The notes beneath the pieces were generated by a model. That model was not told the DNA's origin and made no database searches. It saw only the letters and a list, made by a program, of their open reading frames with translations. From contig NZ_QRLV01000002.1 of the NCBI RefSeq assembly GCF_003472385.1, positions 62,001-126,000 of the forward strand: a stretch of DNA of 64,000 nt, written 5' to 3'. This stretch comes from Sutterella sp. AM11-39 (GTDB lineage: Bacteria > Pseudomonadota > Gammaproteobacteria > Burkholderiales > Burkholderiaceae_F). Made by a program: the position numbers and the translations under genes. Below, one piece after another: positions 18,510 to 26,203 of this stretch; within the stretch, counting starts at the first letter, position 1, and every line of letters starts with the position of its first letter.

Positions 18510-19214
18510 TTAGCGGTGGCAGATCGAGCACTGCGCGTTGTTTTCCTGGGCGTAGTAGCCGTGCGTGGTGCGACGCGGACGATCTTCGGTACGGTCGATC
18601 CACGGGATGTAACGGATGGCGGCCGCCGGGCAGGCCTTCACACACTTCGGATCACCGTCACAAAGGAAACACTTGCTGGCTTTCTTCTCTTCGACGTCGA
18701 AGCTCATCATTCCCCACGGGCAGGCCTTTTCGCAGAGGTGGCAGCCGATGCAAAGCTTGGTATCGACCTTGCGGGCACCGGTCTTGGGATCCACGCGGAT
18801 GGCCCCCTGGGGACAGGCGTTGGCGCACGGAACCGGGTGAGCACACTGTCGGCACGTTTCCTGAACCACCACGCCGTTGCCCCAAACGCCCTGCGTCATG
18901 GGCAGGCTCTGCGTACCTTCCGGTCCGAAGAACACATTGCGGGTGACCTTGATGCGGGCAAGTCTTGGCGAAGCCTTGCCTTCGTTGAATTCCGTGCAGG
19001 CTAGCTCACAGCGATGGCAGGCCACGCACAAATTGGGATCGGCAATCAAAACACCTTTGGCTGTCTCAAGCACAATGTAGGGACGCACGCCCTGCTTGGC
19101 TCTGGCCTCGTTGATCATCGTCAAAACAGCGGCCATGCTGGTTGCTTTGAGAAAGCCGCGGCGCGTGATGTCCTGAGGAAGCTCAAGGCTTTTGAGAAGT
19201 TCCTTAAGACCCAT
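18510..19214 (-). CDS. Tat-exported four-cluster ferredoxin with C-terminal CXXCH (YdhY-like)
   Basis: A 234-residue Fe-S protein and first gene of the AOR operon. Sixteen cysteines in four sets (63-73, 121-134, 155-165, 182-195) fit four [4Fe-4S] clusters. A twin-arginine signal TRRGFLKATSMAA lies at residues 17-29. The last residues read CSICHR, a CXXCH haem c motif at the extreme C-terminus (229-233). The start at 19214 is chosen because GGAG sits six bases upstream, within the codons of an earlier in-frame ATG (19226) that itself lacks a site. It is likely the electron partner of the AOR enzyme, with the order matching ydhY-ydhV in E. coli. Confidence 0.88.
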   Translation of the reverse strand: MGLKELLKSLELPQDITRRGFLKATSMAAVLTMINEARAKQGVRPYIVLETAKGVLIADPNLCVACHRCELACTEFNEGKASPRLARIKVTRNVFFGPEGTQSLPMTQGVWGNGVVVQETCRQCAHPVPCANACPQGAIRVDPKTGARKVDTKLCIGCHLCEKACPWGMMSFDVEEKKASKCFLCDGDPKCVKACPAAAIRYIPWIDRTEDRPRRTTHGYYAQENNAQCSICHR

Positions 19215-19386
19215 TTTTTTCTCCATTTTGATTTTTCGTTCTTTGCGCTTTTCGCATGATCGAAACGGGTCATCCCGATCACGCAAAAAGCGGCCGCCTG
19301 TTTAGGGGTAAACCGCGGCGCATCAAGCAAACACATCTCCCCTGGGAGCAGTCATCGGTTTGCCAGCAGAAATTCTTTCGAGCGAA

Positions 19387-19398
19387 TTACTCGAGTAA
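19387..19398. promoter_or_regulatory. Palindrome in the AOR/moeA divergent intergenic region
   Basis: TTACTCGAGTAA is a perfect 12-base palindrome. Just before it AATTC and GAATT form a second, overlapping inverted repeat (near 19370-19388). The 401-base region 19215-19615 separates the AOR operon from the moeA-like gene and holds no credible gene. It is a candidate binding site for the response regulator encoded at 22729 or another regulator. No convincing FNR box was found here. Confidence 0.4.
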
Positions 19399-19615
19399 GT
19401 CGACCTGCATCAAGAAACACTCAAATCGCTTTTTTGGCCAACCCTTTGATTTTGTTCCGTTATTCATTCATGTAACAGCGAAATAGGCATTTTGCTTACC
19501 CGGAGAAAAGTCGGCTCGCGGGCACAATCTCTCCAACCGCACAAGCGGAGGTTTGCGCCTGCCCGCAAACCGGCGGAAACCTTGCCGTTTGAACGCTCTT
19601 TTCTCGGACATCCTC

Positions 19616-20764
19616 ATGGACTACTTCGTTTTGAAATCGGTGTGCATGCCTTCCGACTGGATGCGCGCCATCTGTTGCTCGGTACCGACCGAAAAAGCGC
19701 TCGGCATGGTCACGGCGAACGACGTGCGCTGCGTCTGCGACGTTCCCTGCTACACGAGCGCCCTGCGTGACGGCTGGGCCGTCCGCTCGTCTGACAACGG
19801 GAAAACAAGAACAGCTGCCGCCTGGAGCGTGGAAAACGGACGCTCTCACGCGCAGCTTGAGATCGGTCAGGCCATCTGGGTCAACACCGGCGGCACGGTG
19901 CCGCAAGGCGCCGATGCCGTGATTGCGTCCCGCAACAGCATGGATCTTCAAAAGATTCAGTCCTGCGTGGTTCCGGGCGACAACATCGAGCAACAAGGAA
20001 GCGACTGGAAGCTCGGAGAAGTGATCGTGCCGGCGGGCACTCGTGTCGGAGCCCGCGAAATGGCGCTCTTGTTTGAAGCCGGCGTCAAACGCGTGGCAGG
20101 CTGGGCCTCGCCTCGCGTAGCGGTCGTCGCCACCGGAAGCGAAATCACTCAAGAAGCCGATGGATTGTCAAGCGGCTTTCGACGTTGCAGCAACGCCTCT
20201 TACATTGCTGCTCTGATGTCACGCATCGGCGTGACGGACATCCGAACGATTGTGGTACCCGACGATATTCGGCAGCTCACGCGCACCCTGGTCGAACTCG
20301 ATGCCGTCTGCGACGTGATCATTACCGTCGGCGGCACAGGAAAAGGTAAGCGAGACTACACGCGACAGGCCGTAAGCGATGCGGGCGGCGTCTTCGTCGG
20401 CCACGACACTCAGCTCGACTCGCCCTTTGTGACGGCGCGTCTGCCTCACGCGGGTCTTATCGGGCTTCCCGGCAATCCGTTAGCAGTTATGATGATCGTG
20501 CAGTGCGTTCTTCTGGAAAGTGTGCGATCCGTCTTTCATCTGCCCGAAGCACCGGCGCAAACCGTTGAAGCGGTCATGACCGAAGACATCGAAGCGGGAA
20601 TCTGCGGGGAACTGTGCGTGAACGTAAACGAGTCCGCAGCGAAACCTCTGATCAAAGGCACAGGACGCATGCGCGTCTTTGATTCGGCACGCGGTTTTGT
20701 TCGCCTCAACGGGCAAGGCATCAAACGAGGCGAACGCGTGAGGGTCGAACTCTTTCGCAACTAA
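19616..20764 (+). CDS. MoeA-like molybdopterin molybdenumtransferase
   Basis: About 382 residues of the MoeA/gephyrin-E family, which inserts molybdate (or tungstate) into adenylylated molybdopterin. Visible: the YTSALRDGWAVRS substrate motif near residue 45, VAVVATGSEI, VGGTGKGKRDYTRQ (the family GG-S-G-DYT region, with TGKGK where VSVG is usual, the Asp retained), and LIGLPGNPLAVM near residue 290. The start is uncertain: ATG 19616 is chosen, but a TTG at 19553 and an ATG at 19646 are in frame. It is somewhat shorter and more divergent than housekeeping MoeA, and it sits divergent from the AOR operon, suggesting a dedicated cofactor-maturation role. Confidence 0.85.
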   Translation: MDYFVLKSVCMPSDWMRAICCSVPTEKALGMVTANDVRCVCDVPCYTSALRDGWAVRSSDNGKTRTAAAWSVENGRSHAQLEIGQAIWVNTGGTVPQGADAVIASRNSMDLQKIQSCVVPGDNIEQQGSDWKLGEVIVPAGTRVGAREMALLFEAGVKRVAGWASPRVAVVATGSEITQEADGLSSGFRRCSNASYIAALMSRIGVTDIRTIVVPDDIRQLTRTLVELDAVCDVIITVGGTGKGKRDYTRQAVSDAGGVFVGHDTQLDSPFVTARLPHAGLIGLPGNPLAVMMIVQCVLLESVRSVFHLPEAPAQTVEAVMTEDIEAGICGELCVNVNESAAKPLIKGTGRMRVFDSARGFVRLNGQGIKRGERVRVELFRN

Positions 20765-20810
20765 AGAAAGTTCTATATCCTGTCGTCCTTTTGCCGCGAT
20801 CTTTCAGCAT

Positions 20811-22727
20811 ATGCGCATAACTTTCCGGAAACAGCTTCTCTGGCTTATCTCTGTCGCAGCCCTGGCGGTTGCGTCGGCCTCCTTTGCTTCCGTTTTCGGA
20901 CCACAGTCAGAAAAAAAATCCCCTGCTTCGTCCTTCGACGAAACCATGCTCCCCGGCCCCGACATCATCACAGGCGCCTCACTTGTTGCGCTTCCCAATC
21001 GTCCGGTTCGCATCGCCCGCATCGTGCTGCCTGAACTACCATCGACACTGCAAGCCACTCAGGTAACTGCCGATCTTTTAAAAAAAGCGTTTTGGCCGCA
21101 TTCGGTGGAATTTGAAACGCTCACGTCAGGCGCACTCACGGAACGCATCCGCGAGGGGAGCGTCGACGCCTTCGTCGCGAGTTCCGGCTATTACTGGCGA
21201 ATGACGCAGTACGGTGCCACAGCCGTGGGAACGCTGATTTCCGATCGTCAGCCTGATCCGAACAACGCCACGGCACTCGCATTCCTCGTGCGCGCCAAAG
21301 ACGAGCGCTTCAACGAACTCTATGACCTGAAGGGATATTCCGTCGGGTCGACCTTCGCAACGGCCTTCATGACCTATCGCATCGGCTTGGCAGAGATCGC
21401 CAAGCTCGGAGAAGACCCAGAAAACTTCTTTGCTCAGACAGTTTTTACGCAGCGAACCGACAACAGTGAAGTCGTCTCTCTTCTCGATCGCGGCCTGGTC
21501 GACGCCGTCATGGTAAAAGCCTGTTGGCTGGAAGCTCAACCCACGGAAGTTCAGAGCCGTTATCGAGTTCTGGCGCCCCGCTTCGGTGGCATCGGCTGCA
21601 AACATTCCACCGACACGTACCCGGGCATCATGATGGCCGTCACACAAGGTGCGCATCCGATCATCGCGCACGTCATCGCCCGTACCATTCTCTCGCATCC
21701 CCTGTTGCCCGACGGTCACCGCTGGGCAGTCACCACGGACATGCGAGCCGTCGACAACGTCTATCGACTGCTCAAAATCGAAAACTACGCCTACCTTCGG
21801 GAAATGACGCTGCATCGGTGGCTCATCACTCACTGGCAAGTGCCGGCGTTCGTCGCTTTGCTGTTGTTGGGCCTTCTGCTTCACAGCTGGCGTACATCCG
21901 TGCTGGTCAGAAAGCGTACTGCTCAATTGTCTTCAGCACTCACCGAACGGGAAAACGCTCAGGCGGAAATTCAGTCGCTTTCCGAACGTATGGAAAGCCT
22001 GCACAAGGTCACGGTCGTCGGACAGCTCTCGAGCATGGTCGCGCACGAACTCGCGCAACCGCTTTCCGTCATCCAGTACTACTGCGAAAGCCAGCGGGAC
22101 ATTCTCAAGAACAAACCCATCAACGAGCGGCTGCTTGATATCAGTCGCGTCGGAATCGAAAAAGCGCTTGCCCGAACGCGGAGTATCGTTGACAAGGTGC
22201 GCTCCTACAACCGCGGGAACACGTCACGAGACGATTCGGTTGACGTGGAAGCCTCGGTCAAACGCGTCTGTGCCACACTCAATGCCGAACTTCTTCGTAA
22301 AACATCCTTCAACGTTCTGTGCAAACCGGCTTTGAGTGTCCGAGCCGACAAACTTGAGCTCGAACTGATTCTTTCCAACCTGCTTAAAAACGCACTGGAA
22401 GCAAGCAACGAGGCCTCGCACCCCGTAGTGATCATCGAAACCTTTCCCTGCGCCGATCAAGTGGTCGTACGCGTGGAAAACTCCGGCAAAGTGCTCAGCG
22501 AAGAAGACTTCCATCGACTCAAAACACCGCTTCTGTCGAGCAAGGCCACCGGACTCGGTCTGGGCGTCACCATCGCGAGCGCTCTTGCCGAGGCCAACGG
22601 CGGCCAAATTCAATTTAAAGCCCGCCCTGAGGGCGGACTCATTGCCGTTGTGACGCTTCTGAGCGCTGCGAGCCTGCCCGAAAACGCTTCCCGCACCCCG
22701 ACAGACATTTCCCGCAAGGAGTTCTGA
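20811..22727 (+). CDS. TtrS-like sensor histidine kinase with PhnD-type periplasmic domain
   Basis: A 638-residue inner-membrane kinase. N-terminal membrane segment/signal (residues 8-28); periplasmic PhnD-like ligand-binding domain (about 65-335, with RIARIVLPELPS, GSVDAFVASSG and LKGYSVGSTFATAF); membrane helix at 345-358; short coiled-coil; phospho-acceptor His412 in MVAHELAQPLSV; HATPase domain with N-box NLLKNALEAS and G-box TGLGLGVTIAS. This is the layout of the tetrathionate sensor TtrS. It starts 47 bases after the moeA-like gene and is followed at one base by its response regulator. With the AOR operon divergent nearby, the likely regulon is that operon rather than tetrathionate reduction; this is inference. 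Confidence 0.9.
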   Translation: MRITFRKQLLWLISVAALAVASASFASVFGPQSEKKSPASSFDETMLPGPDIITGASLVALPNRPVRIARIVLPELPSTLQATQVTADLLKKAFWPHSVEFETLTSGALTERIREGSVDAFVASSGYYWRMTQYGATAVGTLISDRQPDPNNATALAFLVRAKDERFNELYDLKGYSVGSTFATAFMTYRIGLAEIAKLGEDPENFFAQTVFTQRTDNSEVVSLLDRGLVDAVMVKACWLEAQPTEVQSRYRVLAPRFGGIGCKHSTDTYPGIMMAVTQGAHPIIAHVIARTILSHPLLPDGHRWAVTTDMRAVDNVYRLLKIENYAYLREMTLHRWLITHWQVPAFVALLLLGLLLHSWRTSVLVRKRTAQLSSALTERENAQAEIQSLSERMESLHKVTVVGQLSSMVAHELAQPLSVIQYYCESQRDILKNKPINERLLDISRVGIEKALARTRSIVDKVRSYNRGNTSRDDSVDVEASVKRVCATLNAELLRKTSFNVLCKPALSVRADKLELELILSNLLKNALEASNEASHPVVIIETFPCADQVVVRVENSGKVLSEEDFHRLKTPLLSSKATGLGLGVTIASALAEANGGQIQFKARPEGGLIAVVTLLSAASLPENASRTPTDISRKEF

Positions 22728-22728
22728 G

Positions 22729-23367
22729 ATGGCCAACGCAACAGACATACGCCAAGGCACCATTATCCGCATCGTTGACGACGATGACGACATCCGCGAC
22801 GCCCTGGGCTTCATGCTCGAATGCAAAGGATGGCAGGTGCGAGCCTATGCCTCGGCTCGGGATTTCCTCACGCAGGATTCGCCGAGCATCCCGGGCTGTC
22901 TGCTTTTGGACATCCGAATGCCCGACATGAGCGGCGTGCAGCTGCAGACTCTCATGAAGGAACAACGCATACAGCTGCCCATCATTTTCATCACCGGACA
23001 CGCCGACGTAGAAACAGCCGTCGCCACGTTAAAAGCGGGAGCCTTGGACTTCCTGCAAAAGCCCGTTAACACGATTGCGCTCATCGAAGCCATTGAGCCG
23101 GCTGTGCGCATCAGCTTGGCGCATTCCTGCGGCCAGTTGTCTCCCGAAAAAGTCACCGAAGTACTTCTGGAAATGAGTCCGCGCGAAAAGGAAATCACTC
23201 AGTTGCTGCTTCTTGGCGTTTCAAACAAAGAAATCGCTGAACGTCTGTCGCTTTCGCAACGCACCGTGCACGGTCACCGCAACAATGTGTACCGAAAACT
23301 GCGTGTGCACAACCTGCATGACTTTCTGCAATGCGTACGCGGTGCCGATCTCTCGATTCTGTCCTGA
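22729..23367 (+). CDS. FixJ/TtrR-family response regulator
   Basis: A 212-residue DNA-binding response regulator. The receiver domain has the acidic pocket VDDDDD (residues 16-21), phospho-acceptor Asp61 in LLLDIRMPDMSG, and Lys in DFLQKPV. A LuxR-type helix-turn-helix follows, SPREKEITQLLLLGVSNKEI, with RTVHGHRNNVYRKL as recognition helix. It starts one base after the sensor's stop codon (overlapping translational context), so the two are a cognate pair. Sigma70- or sigma54-independent activation is expected for this family. Confidence 0.93.
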   Translation: MANATDIRQGTIIRIVDDDDDIRDALGFMLECKGWQVRAYASARDFLTQDSPSIPGCLLLDIRMPDMSGVQLQTLMKEQRIQLPIIFITGHADVETAVATLKAGALDFLQKPVNTIALIEAIEPAVRISLAHSCGQLSPEKVTEVLLEMSPREKEITQLLLLGVSNKEIAERLSLSQRTVHGHRNNVYRKLRVHNLHDFLQCVRGADLSILS

Positions 23368-23474
23368 ACTGATTTTTTCGAAAAAAAAACGACTCGATCG
23401 CCCACTTTCGTCTCCGTTTGCGCTAGTTTTCCGCTATTGCGAAATGGAATTGCGCATCTCAAAAGGATCGAAAA

Positions 23475-23975
23475 GTGAACCACCCGATCATTCGCCCGGC
23501 CCTTGAGACCGACCTGCCGCGACTGCTTGAGATCTACAACGAGGAAGTCGAGCACGGTACAGCTACGTTTGACACCAAACCGCTCAGTCTCGAAGAGCGC
23601 CTCGTTTGGTTCAAAGCTCACAACAAAGACAACCACCCATTGATCGTCTTGGAGCAAGACCACACCGTCTGGGGCTACGCATCGCTTTCGACCTTCAACC
23701 CCAAGCCGGCTTACGCTTCAAGTACGGAGCTGTCGGTCTATGTTCACAAAAATGCGCGCGGCTTGGGCTACGGTCAGCTTCTCACGGAGGCTATCCTGCA
23801 GATGGCCGTTGCCGACTCCGCCACCCATCGCGTTTACTCGCTTATCACCGCAGAAAATCAGGCCAGCATTGCACTGCACCGCAAACTGGGCTTTCGACTC
23901 GTCGGAACCATCACGCAAGCCGGAATCAAATTCGGCCGCTGGCTGGACGTGACCTACTGGGAGAAAGCTGTTTGA
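23475..23975 (+). CDS. GNAT N-acetyltransferase, phosphinothricin acetyltransferase-like
   Basis: A 166-residue GNAT protein. The start is a GTG with AAGGA seven bases upstream. Motifs: IRPALETDLPRLLEIYNEEVEHGTA at the N-terminus (typical of the PAT/YncA group), YASLSTF beta strand, ELSVYVHKNARGLGYGQLL (acetyl-CoA pyrophosphate loop), and ENQASIALHRKLGF. YncA-type enzymes acetylate methionine sulphone/sulphoximine and phosphinothricin analogues. It lies 20 bases before modD and may be co-transcribed with it. Substrate unknown. Confidence 0.9.
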   Translation: MNHPIIRPALETDLPRLLEIYNEEVEHGTATFDTKPLSLEERLVWFKAHNKDNHPLIVLEQDHTVWGYASLSTFNPKPAYASSTELSVYVHKNARGLGYGQLLTEAILQMAVADSATHRVYSLITAENQASIALHRKLGFRLVGTITQAGIKFGRWLDVTYWEKAV

Positions 23976-23995
23976 TCTTGAATAGGATTGCCGCC

Positions 23996-24838
23996 ATGTT
24001 TTTTGTCTCAGACGCTCTTTTGGATCAGATTCTTACCGACGACATTCCCTATGGGGATGCCACAACAGCACTATTTGGTATCGAAAAGATTCCCGGCATC
24101 GTTCGTTGCCGTCCCAAAGCCGAAACAACGATTGCGGGCGTCGCACTGGCCGAACGGCTCTTTGCCCGTGTGGGATTGCAAACGACACTTTTTCACGAGG
24201 AAGGCGATACCGTTGCCGCCGGTACCGTCATTTTGGAAGGTCGCGGACCGGCCGGCGCCATCCACGCCGTCTACAAAACAGCTCAGAACATTTTGGAGTA
24301 CGCCTCAGGCATAGCCACGCGCACGCATCAAATGGTCGAAGAAGCTCGAGCAGGCAATCCCCTTTGTCGTGTTGCCGTGACACGCAAGCATTTTCCGGGT
24401 ACCAAGACATTGTCTCTATACGCTGCCATGTCGGGCGGCGCCGTTGTGCACCGCATGGGATTATCCGAATCTGTTCTCGTGTTCGATCAACACCGCGTCT
24501 TCATTCCGGACTTTGAAAAGCGGCTTACCGAAGCCAAAAAGGCGGATCCCGAACGCAAAATCGCCGTTGAAACCGCCGATATTCGCGAGGGCCTTGCCTT
24601 TGCCGCAGCCGGCGCCGACATCATCCAGTGTGAAAAGTTCTCCGTCGAAGCGTTGTCCGAATTCGTGAGTCAGGCCAAGCGAGAATTTCCGCCACTCATC
24701 ATCTCGGCCGCCGGCGGCATCAATGCGGCAAACGCTCGCGCCTATGCGCAGACGGGCGTCGACTTCCTTGTGACGACATGGCCTTACTTCGGGAAACCAG
24801 CCGACGTCAAGATGCAGATTCTCGCTGAGGATTCTTGA
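23996..24838 (+). CDS. modD: ModD-like NadC-family phosphoribosyltransferase homologue
   Basis: A 280-residue protein of the quinolinate phosphoribosyltransferase fold, opening with MFFVSDALLDQILTDDIPYGDATT, characteristic of ModD. The family's TRKHFPGTK (residues 124-132), VQCEK-like IIQCEKF and ISAAGGINAANA motifs are visible. ModD is found with molybdate transport genes and its reaction is not established. Here no modABC is present, but MoeA-like and AOR genes are near, which supports a link to metal-pterin enzymes. The start ATG has AGGA eight bases upstream; upstream in-frame codons overlap the acetyltransferase gene and are rejected. A genuine NadC is a less likely alternative. Confidence 0.82.
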   Translation: MFFVSDALLDQILTDDIPYGDATTALFGIEKIPGIVRCRPKAETTIAGVALAERLFARVGLQTTLFHEEGDTVAAGTVILEGRGPAGAIHAVYKTAQNILEYASGIATRTHQMVEEARAGNPLCRVAVTRKHFPGTKTLSLYAAMSGGAVVHRMGLSESVLVFDQHRVFIPDFEKRLTEAKKADPERKIAVETADIREGLAFAAAGADIIQCEKFSVEALSEFVSQAKREFPPLIISAAGGINAANARAYAQTGVDFLVTTWPYFGKPADVKMQILAEDS

Positions 24839-24867
24839 GCGAAACGATACCGCAGGCCGGCGACCGT

Positions 24868-25617
24868 TCAGAGCAGGCCGGCCTTGCGGCAGGCTTCCTT
24901 CACAAAGGGATTTTCGTTTCCCTGAATGCGCTCGATACGCTTGGCTCGCAGGCACTCCCAGGCATCAACGGGGTACATTTTGTCCCATGCCGTCATGAGC
25001 TTCATCTGTGCGCTCGAAAGTTTGTACTTAGGATAGGCGTCCTGCATATAGAGCATCGTGCGGGCGATCGCTCCGCGTGTGTACTCGGGCGGTTCCACGG
25101 CACGGCCGCTGACCTTCATCGGACAGCTGCCAAAGCTTGAGGCCACATCGGGCAGCACCGTGAATCGGTAATTGGAGCGAACGGCATTCACGGCACCGAT
25201 GGCCGGATAAAGGTTGTAAAGATCGGCCTGCATGTAGCGGAATTCCTGGTTGACCTTTTCCGCGCAAGCGCGACCTTTGAACGGCTTGCCGTTGCTGCGC
25301 ACACACGCCTCATCACCGTCTCGCCACTCCGAAAATGCACGCCCGAAGTTTTCCGCCGGCACCACATGTTCCCATTCCACACGATGTGCACGCTTTTCAT
25401 GCTTTTGTGTTGTAAAGCCTTCGGGTAGCTTCACGTTCTTTTTGCTGTCAAACGTCGCCCGACAATAAAACGTTTCCCGATGATCGAAATAGACCTTTTG
25501 TTCCAGCAATTTTTTGGCCTGATTAAACGACTCGATGCGCGTGTTGCCGGCAGCCCAGCCTTGGACGGTGGTGAGTCCGATGGAAGCAACAAGAATGGCG
25601 GATAAAAGCTTTTTCAC
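24868..25617 (-). CDS. endA: Periplasmic endonuclease I
   Basis: About 249 residues with a signal peptide (KKLLSAILVASIGLTTVQGWA). The endonuclease I family motif is clear: RVEWEHVVPAENFGR (His-Asn-type metal site), then QADLYNLYPAIGAVNAVRSNYRF, and paired cysteines (CVRS/CAEK, and SCPM). The enzyme cleaves double-stranded DNA non-specifically in the periplasm. Start choice: GTG at 25617 has GGAG seven bases upstream; an ATG five codons earlier (25632) lacks a site. Both give an exported protein. It converges on modD with 29 bases between stops. Confidence 0.9.
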   Translation of the reverse strand: MKKLLSAILVASIGLTTVQGWAAGNTRIESFNQAKKLLEQKVYFDHRETFYCRATFDSKKNVKLPEGFTTQKHEKRAHRVEWEHVVPAENFGRAFSEWRDGDEACVRSNGKPFKGRACAEKVNQEFRYMQADLYNLYPAIGAVNAVRSNYRFTVLPDVASSFGSCPMKVSGRAVEPPEYTRGAIARTMLYMQDAYPKYKLSSAQMKLMTAWDKMYPVDAWECLRAKRIERIQGNENPFVKEACRKAGLL

Positions 25618-26203
25618 AACGAATCTCCACATTGTCGATGAACAAAACAGCAGTGCCTTTGATTCTATCCAGCTTGCAACCCATATCTGCTTTCAAGAGA
25701 CAGAACCAAGCGATGAGTTTTGTCATTCGATCATTATTTTCAGGCTACTTGGACCATATTCTTACGACAGGCTTGACCATCATTTTCCGACAGACTTCAG
25801 AAGCAAATTGTTCTTTGATTTCATTTGAAAAATACAGCTTCCAACTGACTGCAAGTAATCTTTTCTCAGACAATGATCCATTCCTGACATCTGATAGCGT
25901 CAATCCTTTGCATTCGGCAATATTTGCGCAAGGCGCCGCTTTGGAGCAGCGGATTTGCACGCAAACCGCAATATACCCCTCAAGGAGTAAAGGTTAGCCA
26001 CACCCTTTTTCACGCCGTCGCCTCATTACTCATACTTTCCTTTGATATATGTGGAGAAGCCCTCTTGTCTTTACGCTTTTCCCCTCCCGAAGACGTATCA
26101 CTCTGGGAGTAGAATTTTTCAGCTAGAAAATGCGCTCCGACTGTATTGATCGTGAGCGCTGGTTGCTTATTGATCCCCAAAAAATCAGGAGAGGAATTCA
26201 CAA
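25618..26203. other. AT-rich intergenic region before fumarase
   Basis: A 586-base stretch without a supported gene. A plus-strand frame (25632-25997) has no ribosome-binding site or recognisable sequence and is not called. The part nearest the fumarase has two TATTGATC-like half sites (26142-26149 region and 26168-26175 region) about 25 bases apart. They could be regulator half sites, but no complete FNR or LysR box is present. The fumarase Shine-Dalgarno AGGAG ends the region. Confidence 0.5.

Noticed and set aside
16380..19214. A tetrathionate reductase assignment for the cluster next to the TtrSR-like system
   Set aside because: The catalytic gene is of the AOR family, with no molybdopterin oxidoreductase of TtrA type in this cluster; the TtrA-like enzyme at 50971 is 27 kb away.
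25632..25997. A 121-codon plus-strand frame in the endA-fumarase gap
   Set aside because: It has no Shine-Dalgarno site, no recognisable motifs, and differs in base composition; most likely non-coding.
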